A stretch of DNA of 64,000 nucleotides from Sulfurimonas sp. (GTDB lineage Bacteria > Campylobacterota > Campylobacteria > Campylobacterales > Sulfurimonadaceae): positions 24,748 to 88,747 of the forward strand of contig JADGEZ010000003.1 of NCBI GenBank assembly GCA_016744115.1, given 5' to 3'. The notes under the pieces were generated by a model, which worked only from the letters and a program-made list of their open reading frames with translations, did no database searches and had not been told where the DNA came from. The translations under genes were made by a program, and so were the position numbers. Shown piece after piece: positions 36,826-46,329 of this stretch (position 1 is its first letter; each line of letters begins with the position of its first letter).

Positions 36826-38744
36826 CCAATAGGAGTTCCTACTTTTTTAGCTTTCTCTGGTCTAATCAAACATAAACCATGCTCATCCTTAGCCGCAAGT
36901 AACATCCCATCAGAAATCATTCCCATGAGTTTGGCAGGTTTTAAGTTAGCAACTACGCATACTTGAGTGCCTATTAAAGAATCCGCACTATAAAACTCTT
37001 TTATTCCAGCTACAACTTGACGATTTGAATGCTCACCTAAATCTACTTGAAGTTTTAAAAGTTTTTTACTCTTAGGAACTTCCTCTGCTTGGACTATCAT
37101 ACCAACTTTGAGAGATGTTTGAAAAAATTGACCTATCTCTATGAGGTTATCTTCTTCTTTTTTTACACTTTGTTCTTCTTTGGGTGCATTTGGTTGAGCA
37201 ACTGGAGCTTCTGGCATCAAGGGTTCTTCAACGCGTGGAAAAAGTGGAGGAACTTTTTTGATATTAAATACTTTTAATAAATTTTTGCCTAAAACTAGGT
37301 CTTTGTAAGATTCGTGATTTATCTCAAAATTCAGAGCATCCGCTATGATATTTGTAGTTTTTGGCATAATTGGATGCAACATAATTGCAGCTTTTGCTAA
37401 AATATTGGCTACTAAGGCAACGGTAGCAAGAGCCTCGTCCTCTTTACCCTCTTTCATTTTTGCCCAAGGCTCGTAGCCTGTAATAGCACCATTTCCAATT
37501 GCAAATAGTTTCCAAAGCTCCTCAAGGTAACGATGTGTTTGCATTTGTTGCATAAAAGCATCCAAATTTCCAAGTGCCTCATTCATGGCATCAAGTTCTT
37601 TAGAATGGTACTTTTGAACATCTACGCTATCTATTTTAAACTCGGAGTATTTTCCACTCATACCTATGATACGATTTAAAAGATTTCCAAGATCATTACT
37701 AAGTTCAGAGTTGATTCTATCTATGAATGCGCGTTGAGAAAAGTCACCATCTTGACCAAAGGGAACTTCTCTAAGCATAAAATATCTGAGGTTCTCAGCC
37801 CTATAAGCATCCGCTACTACTTTTGGAGCTATTACATTCCCTTTACTTTTTGACATCTTCTCGCCATCTCTAGTCCACCAACCATGAGCACAAATATGTT
37901 TTGGAAGAGGTAAATCTAAGCTCATTAAAAATGCTGGCCAGTATATAGCATGAAAACGAAGAATATCTTTTCCAACAAACTGTGTTGATGCAGGCCAATA
38001 CTTCATATTTGCATCATCTTTACCATATCCTAGTGCTGTAATATAGTTTAAGAGTGCGTCAAGCCATACATACATAACATGCTTATCATCATTTAAACTC
38101 TTTGGAATTTTTACACCCCAAGTAAAAGATGTACGAGTTACCGATAAATCTCGTAAACCACCTTTTACAAAGTTAATCACTTCATTTATACGAGAACGCG
38201 GTAAAATAAAATCAGGATGATCTTCATAATACTTTAAAAGTTTATCTTCATACTTTGAGAGTTTAAAAAAATAACTCTCTTCTTTAATGATACTCGTACT
38301 CCTCCCACAATCAGGGCAGAACTCACCATCTTCTAATTGCGTTTCAGGAAAAAATGTTTCACAACTTACACAATAATGACCCTCGTAAAAATCTTTGTAT
38401 ATGTCACCCTTAGCATACATCACCTCAAAAGCTTTTTGAACACCTCGTTTGTGGTTTTCATCGGTAGTTCTAATAAACTGATCATAACTTATATCAAACT
38501 CATCCCAAAGATTTTTAAATGTAGCAGAGATTTCATCAGCAAACTCTTGTGTAGGCTTAGCATTTTTTTGAGCTGATTCTTCAATCTTTTGACCATGCTC
38601 ATCAGTGCCAGTTAAAAAGTAAGTATCTTCACCTTTTAGTTTTTCATATCTAGTCATGGTATCGGCTATAAAAGTAGTGTAAGCGTGACCAATATGAGCC
38701 TCGCCATTTACATAGTATATCGGTGTTGTAATGTATTTACTCAT
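36822..38744 (-). CDS. metG: Methionyl-tRNA synthetase
   Basis: MetG charges tRNA-Met and initiator tRNA. The 640-residue class I enzyme has HIGH at 17-20 (EAHIGHAYTT), the zinc knuckle with CVSCETFFP and CPDCG (about 124-150), and the KMSKSKG loop (about 298). The C-terminal domain (about 535-640, GQFFQTSLKVGMIVQAEEVPK) is the tRNA-binding OB fold that makes dimers. It is followed by the Mur-like gene with a 4-bp overlap. The start is the ATG at 38744. Confidence 0.97.
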   Translation of the reverse strand: MSKYITTPIYYVNGEAHIGHAYTTFIADTMTRYEKLKGEDTYFLTGTDEHGQKIEESAQKNAKPTQEFADEISATFKNLWDEFDISYDQFIRTTDENHKRGVQKAFEVMYAKGDIYKDFYEGHYCVSCETFFPETQLEDGEFCPDCGRSTSIIKEESYFFKLSKYEDKLLKYYEDHPDFILPRSRINEVINFVKGGLRDLSVTRTSFTWGVKIPKSLNDDKHVMYVWLDALLNYITALGYGKDDANMKYWPASTQFVGKDILRFHAIYWPAFLMSLDLPLPKHICAHGWWTRDGEKMSKSKGNVIAPKVVADAYRAENLRYFMLREVPFGQDGDFSQRAFIDRINSELSNDLGNLLNRIIGMSGKYSEFKIDSVDVQKYHSKELDAMNEALGNLDAFMQQMQTHRYLEELWKLFAIGNGAITGYEPWAKMKEGKEDEALATVALVANILAKAAIMLHPIMPKTTNIIADALNFEINHESYKDLVLGKNLLKVFNIKKVPPLFPRVEEPLMPEAPVAQPNAPKEEQSVKKEEDNLIEIGQFFQTSLKVGMIVQAEEVPKSKKLLKLQVDLGEHSNRQVVAGIKEFYSADSLIGTQVCVVANLKPAKLMGMISDGMLLAAKDEHGLCLIRPEKAKKVGTPIG

Positions 38745-38783
38745 TTAAAAAATTTCCTTATTTTGTAATTTTTTTCGTCTATT

Positions 38784-38981
38784 TTAAAACTCAAATCCAC
38801 CAGTATCACCTTTGGACATACTGTTGTATACCGCTTTGATATAATCAGTTCTTAGCTCACAGCTTAAAAAATGTTCACAATCACTACAGCTTTTCATAGA
38901 TTTTTGCACTTGACACTCTTGTAACTTTAAGAGCATCTCCTCTAAATGAAGCTGAAATTTGTCTTTAGCAGTTTCTTGCAT
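38784..38981 (-). CDS. Small cysteine-containing protein downstream of fbp
   Basis: A 65-residue protein, not recognised by name. It has an N-terminal helix ([20 protein letters not shown]) and a C-x2-C-x5-C cluster ([11 protein letters not shown]) that could bind zinc or an Fe-S cluster, then a helix ending in GGFEF. It overlaps the fbp 3' end by 17 bp and precedes metG by 39 bp, so it is probably expressed with fbp. Proteins with this pattern look widely shared in Campylobacterota, though I know no function. Confidence 0.65.
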   Translation of the reverse strand: MQETAKDKFQLHLEEMLLKLQECQVQKSMKSCSDCEHFLSCELRTDYIKAVYNSMSKGDTGGFEF

Positions 38982-39807
38982 AAACTTCTTTCACTCTTGC
39001 TATCTCATAGTTTGAACCAAAAAAGCAAACAGCTGTATCATGGATGTGTGAGTAGCCCAATGTCATTAAGTTATCTTTACCATCTATTGCACCACCACCA
39101 GATTTTTCATAAATAAAAGCAAATGGAAATACTTCAAACAAACGCCTTAGTTTTCCATCTGGCTTATCAGATGTTGCTGGGTAAGAAAATAACCCACCAC
39201 CTTTAAGAAGTATTTGGTGTAAGTCAGGAACCATGCCACCAGAATAACGTAAACGATAGCCCTCTTCAAAGAAACTATCAACTAATTTTTTATGATAGGG
39301 TGCCCAGTTTTGTTGTGTTCCACCAGGAGCATTAAGCTTTCCTCTTTCGTTTAAACGAATCTCTTTAACAAACTCAAATTCACCAGCTTGAAGAAGATAA
39401 AGCTTAGTTTTGTTCTCAGCAAATACCATCTCTACGCGAGGTCCATAGACGACATAACAAGAAGCGACCATATTTTCAGCACCAAAGGCATTTTCATAAA
39501 TTCCAAAAATAGAGCCAACGCTAAGATTTACATCAACTAAAGAAGAGCCATCAAGAGGGTCATAAGCGATAAAATATTTAGCATTTTTACGAAATACTTC
39601 TTCGTGAACTTTTTCTTCACTTGCTATGGTATTTATACATTCAACTCTTGAAAATTCCTCTTCGATTATCATATCGCATTGAATATCAAGTTGAAGTTGT
39701 GTTTCTCCAGAGCTATTTTCTTGCTGGGAATAACCTATATCCTTAACATCTATAGCATCTTTAATTCTTATGGCACATCTAGCAATTGCATCAAATATCT
39801 CTCTCAC
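38965..39807 (-). CDS. fbp: Fructose-1,6-bisphosphatase, class I
   Basis: Fbp removes the 1-phosphate of fructose-1,6-bisphosphate in gluconeogenesis, which autotrophic or organic-acid-using Campylobacterota need. The 280-residue protein has the metal-binding [22 protein letters not shown], the substrate motif [14 protein letters not shown], and the C-terminal [10 protein letters not shown]. Its start is adjacent to the mobB stop (1-bp gap), so the two are together. The short Cys protein overlaps its end. Confidence 0.95.
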   Translation of the reverse strand: MREIFDAIARCAIRIKDAIDVKDIGYSQQENSSGETQLQLDIQCDMIIEEEFSRVECINTIASEEKVHEEVFRKNAKYFIAYDPLDGSSLVDVNLSVGSIFGIYENAFGAENMVASCYVVYGPRVEMVFAENKTKLYLLQAGEFEFVKEIRLNERGKLNAPGGTQQNWAPYHKKLVDSFFEEGYRLRYSGGMVPDLHQILLKGGGLFSYPATSDKPDGKLRRLFEVFPFAFIYEKSGGGAIDGKDNLMTLGYSHIHDTAVCFFGSNYEIARVKEVYARNC

Positions 39808-40311
39808 TTACACTTCCTTTGCATTTTTTAATATCCACGAAATTATTTCATCTGGATTATTCAAATCTAAAATATCTATATCCTTAGATACATCATAATC
39901 TGCTACATTTACACTCTCATCTGTAGCTAAGGCGTTCATATACGGAAAATAATCGCTATCCAATGAATCTCTAAATATACTAATTCGTGGTAGTGGCAAA
40001 TTTTTTAAACCCTCAACAAGTAATATATCAAACTTATTAAAAAGTCTAATCATCTCATCAAGGTCTTTATTTTTTTTAGAAAAATAAGTTGTTCGATGAG
40101 GAGAGCTTACAATAACTTCAGCTCCTGTATCAGAAAACTTATAACTATCCTTACCAACTACATCAAACCTAGCCTTGTCACCTGGATCGTGCTTAATTAT
40201 TGCTACTTCTTTTTTATACTCGTTGATAAGCTTTCTAGCAACTTTAAGAATGAGCGTTGTTTTACCGCTATTTGAGGGTCCAGTAAATGCAACTGCTAAT
40301 CTTTTATTCAA
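39808..40311 (-). CDS. mobB: Molybdopterin-guanine dinucleotide biosynthesis protein MobB
   Basis: MobB is a GTP-binding protein that helps MobA attach guanine nucleotide to the molybdenum cofactor. The 167-residue protein has the P-loop GPSNSGKTT (11-19), then AIIKHDPGDKARFDVVGKDSYKFSDTGA, a family signature, and LLVEGLKNLPLPRI. It is cytoplasmic. The fbp ATG follows directly. mobA is not in the window. Confidence 0.92.
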   Translation of the reverse strand: MNKRLAVAFTGPSNSGKTTLILKVARKLINEYKKEVAIIKHDPGDKARFDVVGKDSYKFSDTGAEVIVSSPHRTTYFSKKNKDLDEMIRLFNKFDILLVEGLKNLPLPRISIFRDSLDSDYFPYMNALATDESVNVADYDVSKDIDILDLNNPDEIISWILKNAKEV

Positions 40312-40377
40312 TTTTTTTCTTTGTGTTGAAATTTATTATATTATACAAAAGAGTCAGTAAAAAATCGTTTAATTAGC

Positions 40378-40383
40378 TATAAT
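40378..40383 (+). promoter_or_regulatory. Probable -10 box of the lipoprotein gene
   Basis: TATAAT preceded by GC lies 27 nt upstream of the ATG at 40411. A TATAGGAATTGAT stretch with AGGA as Shine-Dalgarno follows. No -35 is evident. Confidence 0.45.
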
Positions 40384-40410
40384 TCTTTTTAAAATTTTAT
40401 AGGAATTGAT

Positions 40411-40878
40411 ATGAAATATTTTTTTATCGCTTTGGCTGCTGTACTTTTATCATCAGCTTGTACAACTAGAAATGCTTTTAGTGCCTTGGGCGTAGAAAAA
40501 GAACAAGAGTTTGCTATAGAAAATACTAGAAGTGGAAAAATAACACTTTTAAATAATGTTAAAGGTATCTATTCACTTGTATATTTAAATAATGTATATA
40601 CAAAAAACAACTATAATACACATCAATTTTATATTTCAATATACCTAAAAGATGCAAAAGAAGATGATATTTCTATCACTTTAAATAAAAAGCATCCTAT
40701 AGAAACACACAAGCTGAAGAACGAAAATAAATTCACTCACCTTTTAGCAATGCAAAATACTTGGACTAGCAATTATTTAGTGATATTTAAAAATGAGAGT
40801 AAAGAAAGGATTAACCTTGCGATCGATAGCGGTCAGTTTTCTTCGGGTTTGTTAAAGTATGTAACAGATCAGCGATAG
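40411..40878 (+). CDS. Lipoprotein of unknown function
   Basis: A 155-residue protein with a lipoprotein signal peptide (MKYFFIALAAVLLSSAC); the lipobox LSSAC puts the acylated Cys at residue 17. The rest is beta-rich, with no domain I recognise. It should be anchored to the inner or outer membrane. The gene converges with slt and overlaps its 3' end by 68 bp, an unusually long antisense overlap. The final residues may therefore be under joint constraint. There is no clue to function in the neighbours. Confidence 0.7.
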   Translation: MKYFFIALAAVLLSSACTTRNAFSALGVEKEQEFAIENTRSGKITLLNNVKGIYSLVYLNNVYTKNNYNTHQFYISIYLKDAKEDDISITLNKKHPIETHKLKNENKFTHLLAMQNTWTSNYLVIFKNESKERINLAIDSGQFSSGLLKYVTDQR

Positions 40879-42439
40879 ATATCTCTTCTCCGAGTATTTT
40901 TTTATACATAACATAGTTAGACAATACTTTTTTTCCATACTCTCTACTCTCCGCATTTGACATCAATTCCATACTCATAAATGGTTCATATTTACCTTTA
41001 AGAAAAGTTCCAGCCTTAAGATGTCTTCTGAAGTATCCTAAACCACCATTGTACGCATAAGCTACAAACAATGGATGATAATATGTTTTATGAAGCCATT
41101 TTAGATGTTTGAGAGCGTATTTTATATTTTGTTTTGGTATAAACATATCATCGTAGCAAGTGATAGGATCTTTAATTTTTTTACTTAAATCATCTGTGAC
41201 AAAAGGCATTATCTGCATTAAGCCTAAGGCAAAAGAACGAGAAAGTGCAGATGGAATAAGTTGGCTTTCTTGACGCATTAATGCATATATAAGGGCTTGA
41301 TTATCTTTTGATACATCTTGTAAATATTCATTATAAGGCATAATAAAAGAATGTAATTGATAAGAATGAGCCTTTTGTATTATAAAAGCTTGGACAGCAA
41401 CCATATTTTTTTGATTATATTTCTTTGCTAATTGAAGTAACTCATCTTGTGGTGTTTGTCTAATCTCTTTTAAAATACTATTCCACATAAAAGGGCTATA
41501 AATATCTTGATTGACAGCATCGACAACTTTCACGGAAGTAAAATAATTATTTACTTCAATATTTAACTTTTCATTTGCATATTGAGTGTAAATATTTATA
41601 TTTTTACTTAGACTTAAATCTTTTAAATATTTTTTATTTTTACTTGCTTGATACATCCAAAAAGTATTTTTGTCTTTATCTATTTGTTTGGAAGAAATTT
41701 TCTTGGCTAAGTTAAAATTTTTGATAGCTTTTTTTGGATTATTGTATTTAAGCTGGTTTAATCCCAAAAGAAAGTTAGCATCAGAATCTACATTTTGACC
41801 CTTGAGTAATAATAATGATTCTTGTAGATTGTTAAGTTTATCATCATTTACTATCTTTTTAATTATGGCAAAACTTCTCCAGCGTGAGGCATCTTGGGAG
41901 AACATGTGTTTTATGAAGGAGGGAGAAAGCTTTAAATTTAGATTTTTTCTTCTATAAGGAGTTCCAACATTAAGAAACATACCTATGATTGTATTTGCTT
42001 TATAAGATATATATGCTTTTTCGGAGTAGGGTTCAGCTTGAATTTTTACAGCGTCACGAGCGGATTTAGATTGAAGCCTCTTTATAAGCTTTTCTCTTGA
42101 AACACTATCCATCCTTAGTGTTTTATAGAGACTCATAGCTAGTTTAAAGCAATCCTCTTCGTTTATACTGAGTAAATCTTTATTGTTTCTGCATTCCGCT
42201 TTGCGTAAAAGAATTTTATTTTTAGATTTTTTCAAATAAGCTTTATTTATTTTATATATATTACCCTCAACTAAGTTATAAGCAGAATCTGCCTCTTTAG
42301 GAGTAATATCTTGCTTTAAATACTGCCAAATCATAAAGTTTTTAGCTCGTCCAGATGGTTTTTTTTGTATATCTGAAAAAACTATTTGTGCATCAGACAA
42401 TGCAAAGGTTAGAGCAAGTATAAGAAATTTTTTTATCAT
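40811..42439 (-). CDS. slt: Soluble lytic transglycosylase
   Basis: A periplasmic enzyme that cuts peptidoglycan glycan strands. The 542-residue protein has a signal peptide (MIKKFLILALTFALSDA), a long alpha-superhelical N-terminal region, and a C-terminal goose-lysozyme-like domain. The catalytic Glu is in RQESQLIPSALSRSFALGLMQ (about 395), and LMQIMP and AYNGGLG (about 465) line the substrate cleft. It follows yggT with the stop and start adjacent. Its 3' end overlaps the converging lipoprotein gene by 68 bp. Confidence 0.92.
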   Translation of the reverse strand: MIKKFLILALTFALSDAQIVFSDIQKKPSGRAKNFMIWQYLKQDITPKEADSAYNLVEGNIYKINKAYLKKSKNKILLRKAECRNNKDLLSINEEDCFKLAMSLYKTLRMDSVSREKLIKRLQSKSARDAVKIQAEPYSEKAYISYKANTIIGMFLNVGTPYRRKNLNLKLSPSFIKHMFSQDASRWRSFAIIKKIVNDDKLNNLQESLLLLKGQNVDSDANFLLGLNQLKYNNPKKAIKNFNLAKKISSKQIDKDKNTFWMYQASKNKKYLKDLSLSKNINIYTQYANEKLNIEVNNYFTSVKVVDAVNQDIYSPFMWNSILKEIRQTPQDELLQLAKKYNQKNMVAVQAFIIQKAHSYQLHSFIMPYNEYLQDVSKDNQALIYALMRQESQLIPSALSRSFALGLMQIMPFVTDDLSKKIKDPITCYDDMFIPKQNIKYALKHLKWLHKTYYHPLFVAYAYNGGLGYFRRHLKAGTFLKGKYEPFMSMELMSNAESREYGKKVLSNYVMYKKILGEEISIADLLHTLTNPKKTDRYRSQG

Positions 42440-42736
42440 TTATATAAGCTTAGCAAAGGTGTTAAAGATATACGACATCAATATAATCACTACCTGCAAA
42501 CCAATAATAATTACTAAAGGTGCTAAATCAAGACCATTATAATTTGTTCTCATCAGTTTTCTGACAAAAGAATAAGCTGGATTTGTGATTCTATGTAAAA
42601 ATTGCACAATAGGATTGTAGGGATCAGGGTTTACAAAACTAAGTAAAGAAGAGATGATAACTATCCAAATATAAACTTCAATGACACCCGTTAATAGTGA
42701 AGATAATTTTACAACAACTATACCTAACTCACTCAT
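42440..42736 (-). CDS. YggT-family membrane protein
   Basis: A 98-residue inner-membrane protein with two YggT-type helix segments. The pattern [35 protein letters not shown] is diagnostic of the family, whose function is unsettled (osmotic stress and division-site roles have been proposed). Its start overlaps the gltX stop by 4 bp, and slt starts directly after it, so gltX-yggT-slt look co-transcribed. Confidence 0.88.
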   Translation of the reverse strand: MSELGIVVVKLSSLLTGVIEVYIWIVIISSLLSFVNPDPYNPIVQFLHRITNPAYSFVRKLMRTNYNGLDLAPLVIIIGLQVVIILMSYIFNTFAKLI

Positions 42737-44031
42737 TTTACAATCTCCCCTATATAATTTTTAAGATATTTATAAAGCTCTGAGACATCTGGACCATTCC
42801 CTGAACCTGTTAAAATATAACGCAGTGGTTTAAAAAAGTTCTTTCCCTTTAAGCCTGATTCTTGCATAAGGTATTTTTTAAAGTCATCATAAGCTTCAAA
42901 GTAGGGTGCAGATTTAATAACATCTATTAAAATGATTGTAGCTTCTTTAAACTCTTGAGGTATCTCTTTGCTAGAAAATATTGTTTTTATTTTATTTTTA
43001 AGTTCTTTTGTTGTACTTGCTTCTTCAAGATAAACTTTTGCAAGTTTTCCAATCTCTTCATCGGCAAAACCAACATATCGAGATAATTCTTTTGGCTCAA
43101 GAGATGCTAAATGTTTATGGTTTATATGTCTTAACATATTTATATCAAATCGGGCAGGGGATTTAGATATCTTTTCTAAATCAAACCACTCTATCGCTTC
43201 ATCAACAGTAAATATCTCTTTTGGAGGCTTATTTCCTATTAGTATTAAATAATTTGATATAGCTTGTGGTAAAAAACCCTCTTCTAAAAGCCATTTAACA
43301 CTTGAAGCATCATCGCGTTTACTCATTTTTTTACCATCGGTATTTAAAATAATTGGAAGATGGGCGTACTCGATTTTTTTAGCATAATTTAGCGAGCCTC
43401 TTATATGGTCTTGTTTTGGTGTGTTACTCATGTGGTCTTCCCCACGAATCACTATAGAGATATCACTAAGCATATCATCCACAGCACAGGCAAAGTTATA
43501 GGTAGGTGTTTTGTCTTGTCTCATAATGATGAAACTATCCACATCATCAGGTTTAAAAGTAACTTCGCCTTTTATGCGGTCTTTAGTTATTATGTTTTCA
43601 TTTGCTTTTTTAATACGAATGGTAAAAGGATTTGTATTGTCAATAACAAGTTCAGGATGAAGCTTAGCACAGGCATCATCATATCTATATGCTTTTTTAC
43701 TTGCTTTTGCTTCTTCTCTTTTTTTGTCTAACCACTCTGTAGAACAAAAGCATGAAAAAGCTTTTTTATCGTGTATTAGTTGTAAAGCCATTGCTGTGTG
43801 GAAACGAACATTTTCACTTTGGTATATTGTTTGAGAATATTCAATTCCAAAAAGATTTAAAATGTCTAATATTTCTTTATCTTTTCCCTCTATATTCCTT
43901 TGTTTATCAGTATCTTCAATTCTAATTATTAAATCTTCTTTTTTTTGTTTTGAGACAATATAGTTAAAGAGGGCGACTCTTAAGTTTCCTATATGCATAT
44001 CACCAGTTGGACTAGGTGCAAATCTTAACAT
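42733..44031 (-). CDS. gltX: Glutamyl-tRNA synthetase (one of the usual two in this phylum)
   Basis: The 432-residue class I synthetase has the start [15 protein letters not shown], with HIGN in place of HIGH at 13-16, and the [11 protein letters not shown] loop (about 235). The anticodon-binding helical domain follows. Many Campylobacterota have two GltX enzymes, one for tRNA-Glu and one that mischarges tRNA-Gln for later amidation by GatCAB. Which this one is cannot be told by eye. A tRNA-Gln(TTG) lies at 58.9 kb, and no glnS is visible. It is the first gene of the yggT-slt unit. Confidence 0.92.
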   Translation of the reverse strand: MLRFAPSPTGDMHIGNLRVALFNYIVSKQKKEDLIIRIEDTDKQRNIEGKDKEILDILNLFGIEYSQTIYQSENVRFHTAMALQLIHDKKAFSCFCSTEWLDKKREEAKASKKAYRYDDACAKLHPELVIDNTNPFTIRIKKANENIITKDRIKGEVTFKPDDVDSFIIMRQDKTPTYNFACAVDDMLSDISIVIRGEDHMSNTPKQDHIRGSLNYAKKIEYAHLPIILNTDGKKMSKRDDASSVKWLLEEGFLPQAISNYLILIGNKPPKEIFTVDEAIEWFDLEKISKSPARFDINMLRHINHKHLASLEPKELSRYVGFADEEIGKLAKVYLEEASTTKELKNKIKTIFSSKEIPQEFKEATIILIDVIKSAPYFEAYDDFKKYLMQESGLKGKNFFKPLRYILTGSGNGPDVSELYKYLKNYIGEIVK

Positions 44032-44170
44032 TATAATTCCTGCGTAATATATTTTTGATTAATTTAATGAGAGTGGTGTGAGCAAATGCAGTTCTACTCA
44101 AAGACTACACAACACAAAGGCTTGTTAATCCATAAGCGACATGATAGCAAGTTTTTATTTAACTTTAGAT

Positions 44171-44336
44171 TTAATCTACCTCAAAAAAAGCAGCAATAGG
44201 TACACCAAGAACCTGAGATATCTTAGCGATGTGTTTGATGTTAAGTAATTTATGCCCTATTACTTAATAAGGGCGAACCTTCTTCTATCTGTTCTTTCAA
44301 TATGTTACAATTATTTTCGAGTTTGGTCTTTTTCAT
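44171..44336 (-). pseudogene. Decayed XRE-type HTH regulator in a 389-bp gap
   Basis: On the minus strand an ATG at 44336 begins MKKTKLENNCNILKEQIEEG and stops early. A different frame then encodes LLNIKHIAKISQVLGVPIAA and FFEVD before a TAA near 44171. The second part matches the C-terminal half of an XRE helix-turn-helix domain (I-x-x-I-A-x-x-L-x-V-P-x-x-x-F-F). The frames are separated by a repeat-bearing segment with stop codons, so this is a dead gene. The rest of the gap, 44032-44170, shows nothing I recognise. Confidence 0.5.
44242..44266. repeat. 25-bp palindromic sequence inside the decayed XRE gene, copy 1 of a dispersed 19-mer
   Basis: TAAGTAAT-TTATGCCCT-ATTACTTA is a perfect inverted repeat of 8-bp arms around 9 bases. 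Its right part, 44248-44266, is repeated exactly at 57952-57970 on the same strand. It lies where the XRE frame breaks, so it may be an inserted sequence. Confidence 0.6.
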
Positions 44337-44384
44337 AAGGGTATTTATACTTTAATACTAAGCTCTTTATTCTTTTATTTTTTA

Positions 44385-44404
44385 AAAATGACGACTACTG
44401 TAAT
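44385..44404. repeat. 20-bp dispersed repeat, copy 2
   Basis: AAAATGACGACTACTGTAAT is the exact reverse complement of 35166-35185. It lies just downstream of the cheV stop. Read on the plus strand it would encode NDDYCNL, the same as the end of the remnant at 35.2 kb. Confidence 0.7.
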
Positions 44405-44420
44405 TTAAAATATCTTTTAA

Positions 44421-45368
44421 TTAGTTCTGATGCTTATCCATTGCCTCAATGATAAGTGGGATGATATTATGACTTTTAGTCTTATCTATGAAACCACTTG
44501 CACCTAGTACTTCGGCTTCTCTTTTATTGTTAGCACTACTCATAGAACTATTTACAATGATAGGAAGATTTTCTGTAGAAGGATCTTTTCTAAGATTTTG
44601 TAAAACTGTAAAACCTGACATCTCAGGCATTTCTATATCTGTGATAATAGCAGGAATTTCACTTGGATCAGGAAGAGACTTTATATAGTCCATGAGCTTT
44701 TTACCATTGTCAAATACCCGCATGTTTAATTTTGCATTAGTGAAAATTTGACTTAAGTGTCTTTGTGCTGTTTTAGAATCTTCTGCTATGAGTACTGTAC
44801 CGTTGAGAAGTTTTTCAGGTAAACTAATATTTTTTATGTTAGCGGGTGATTCCAGTACATCAACCATCGCTTGAGGTATGACATCTGCAAGAAGTTTTTC
44901 ATAATCTAAGATAAGACAAAGTGAGCCATCTTCAAGTCTTGTATCATTCATTACTAGACCTTCTTCTTTGAGTCTATAGCTATCAGGTGCATGTATCTCA
45001 TTCCAGTTTTTCTTAATAACTCTATAAGCAGACATTATTCTAAGTCCAATAACAATACCATTAAAATCACAAATAAGGATATTTGATTTTTGAATCTCTT
45101 TTTTTACAAGTATTGTACCAAGCCATAGGGGAAGATTTAAGATAGGGATTTGTAAACCACGCAAAATAAGAGTACCTTCTAATAATTGATGAGACGAGGG
45201 TATCTGAGTTAAATAGTGGTTTTTAGCTTCTACAACTTCTCTAGTCTTAAAAACATTAATAGCATAATAAGCAGAATCTTCACTTTCACTAATTCTAAAA
45301 ACTAACAATTGTAGTTCATTATTTTTACTTAGGTTTGTAGCTGCATCTACATTATCTAAAACAGACAT
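44421..45368 (-). CDS. cheV: Chemotaxis coupling protein CheV
   Basis: CheV links chemoreceptors to CheA and carries its own receiver domain, used in adaptation. The 315 residues show a CheW-like domain (about 20-170, with LQLLVFRISESED, IPILNLPLWLG) and a C-terminal REC domain (about 190-312: VLIAEDSKTAQRHL, ITDIEMPEMSGF with the phospho-acceptor Asp, SSMSS and DKTKS). CheV is common in Campylobacterota, often in two or three copies. It stands alone here with 153 bp upstream before the divergent efflux protein gene. Confidence 0.94.
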   Translation of the reverse strand: MSVLDNVDAATNLSKNNELQLLVFRISESEDSAYYAINVFKTREVVEAKNHYLTQIPSSHQLLEGTLILRGLQIPILNLPLWLGTILVKKEIQKSNILICDFNGIVIGLRIMSAYRVIKKNWNEIHAPDSYRLKEEGLVMNDTRLEDGSLCLILDYEKLLADVIPQAMVDVLESPANIKNISLPEKLLNGTVLIAEDSKTAQRHLSQIFTNAKLNMRVFDNGKKLMDYIKSLPDPSEIPAIITDIEMPEMSGFTVLQNLRKDPSTENLPIIVNSSMSSANNKREAEVLGASGFIDKTKSHNIIPLIIEAMDKHQN

Positions 45369-45522
45369 ATCACACCTTTTAATTTAATTATATTTTAATA
45401 ATACCCTAAGTAATATGAAATATGCTTTAATGTTAAGTGATGTAGTGGTAGAATATGACAAATAGACATATAAGAGTTTTCAAAGAAGTCTAAAGTCTAA
45501 TATTAATTAAAAGGTATTTATT

Positions 45523-46314
45523 ATGAAATTTATTGTTATTATAACTTTTTTGAGTTCATTACTCTTTAGTAAAATTTATTATGCAAAGGTTGAACCTTAT
45601 GAACTAAGAGATATATCTTCTAATGTCTCTGGTCTAGTTCTTTTTATTGATGAAGACATGATAGGCAAAAAGTTGAGTTCAAAACCTTACATTAAAATCG
45701 ATTCTCAACTTGATAGAGAAGAGTTGAAAAATGTTAAAGCAAAGATTGTGTATTTAAACAAGGTAATCTCTGCAAATGAAAAAGTTTTACTCAATTTAGA
45801 AAATCTTTTATTAAAAAAGAGAAAAAATTATGAAAAAATTAAATCTTTAAAAATTAAATCTACTATTGAAAAAGATAAAGAGTATTATGACTTGATTAGT
45901 AGTGAAAACTCACTCTTAGCCACTTTAAAAGATATGAGTAATTCAAAAATATTAGTAGCTGACTTGGAGTTAAGAGATGCTCAATTACAAAGATCTCTCA
46001 GAGATAAAAACTTAAATGCTGAGGGTTTTACTCTGTATTCGATCTTGGTAAGACCTGGTCAGGTTGTTGGCATGGCAACACCACTTGCAAAAATTGCAGA
46101 TATTTCAAAAGCAAAATTGACGATTTATCTTGATGAAGAGGATTTGTTAGATATTGAGACTAAAAAAATCTATCTTGATACTAAAGAAAGTAAGTATAAA
46201 ATTTCAAGAATTCTCAATATTGCAGATACAAAAAACATATCAAAATATAAGGTACAAATTATTATAGATTCGCCAAAAGTATTTTCTAAACTTGTAAAAA
46301 TAGAATTGAAATAA
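45523..46314 (+). CDS. Periplasmic membrane fusion (HlyD/RND adaptor) protein, short
   Basis: A 263-residue adaptor with a signal peptide (MKFIVIITFLSSLLFSKIYYA). A lipoyl-like half (LRDISSNVSGLVLFIDEDMIGKKL) precedes a long alpha-helical hairpin (about 72-165), and GFTLYSILVRPGQVVGMATPLAKIAD restores the second lipoyl half before a beta-barrel end. This is the standard adaptor layout, though it is smaller than usual (about 350). It should join an inner-membrane pump to TolC. tolC lies two genes downstream, and an RND pump lies at 54.8 kb. Confidence 0.75.
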   Translation: MKFIVIITFLSSLLFSKIYYAKVEPYELRDISSNVSGLVLFIDEDMIGKKLSSKPYIKIDSQLDREELKNVKAKIVYLNKVISANEKVLLNLENLLLKKRKNYEKIKSLKIKSTIEKDKEYYDLISSENSLLATLKDMSNSKILVADLELRDAQLQRSLRDKNLNAEGFTLYSILVRPGQVVGMATPLAKIADISKAKLTIYLDEEDLLDIETKKIYLDTKESKYKISRILNIADTKNISKYKVQIIIDSPKVFSKLVKIELK

Positions 46315-46329
46315 TAGCTTGGTTGAAAG

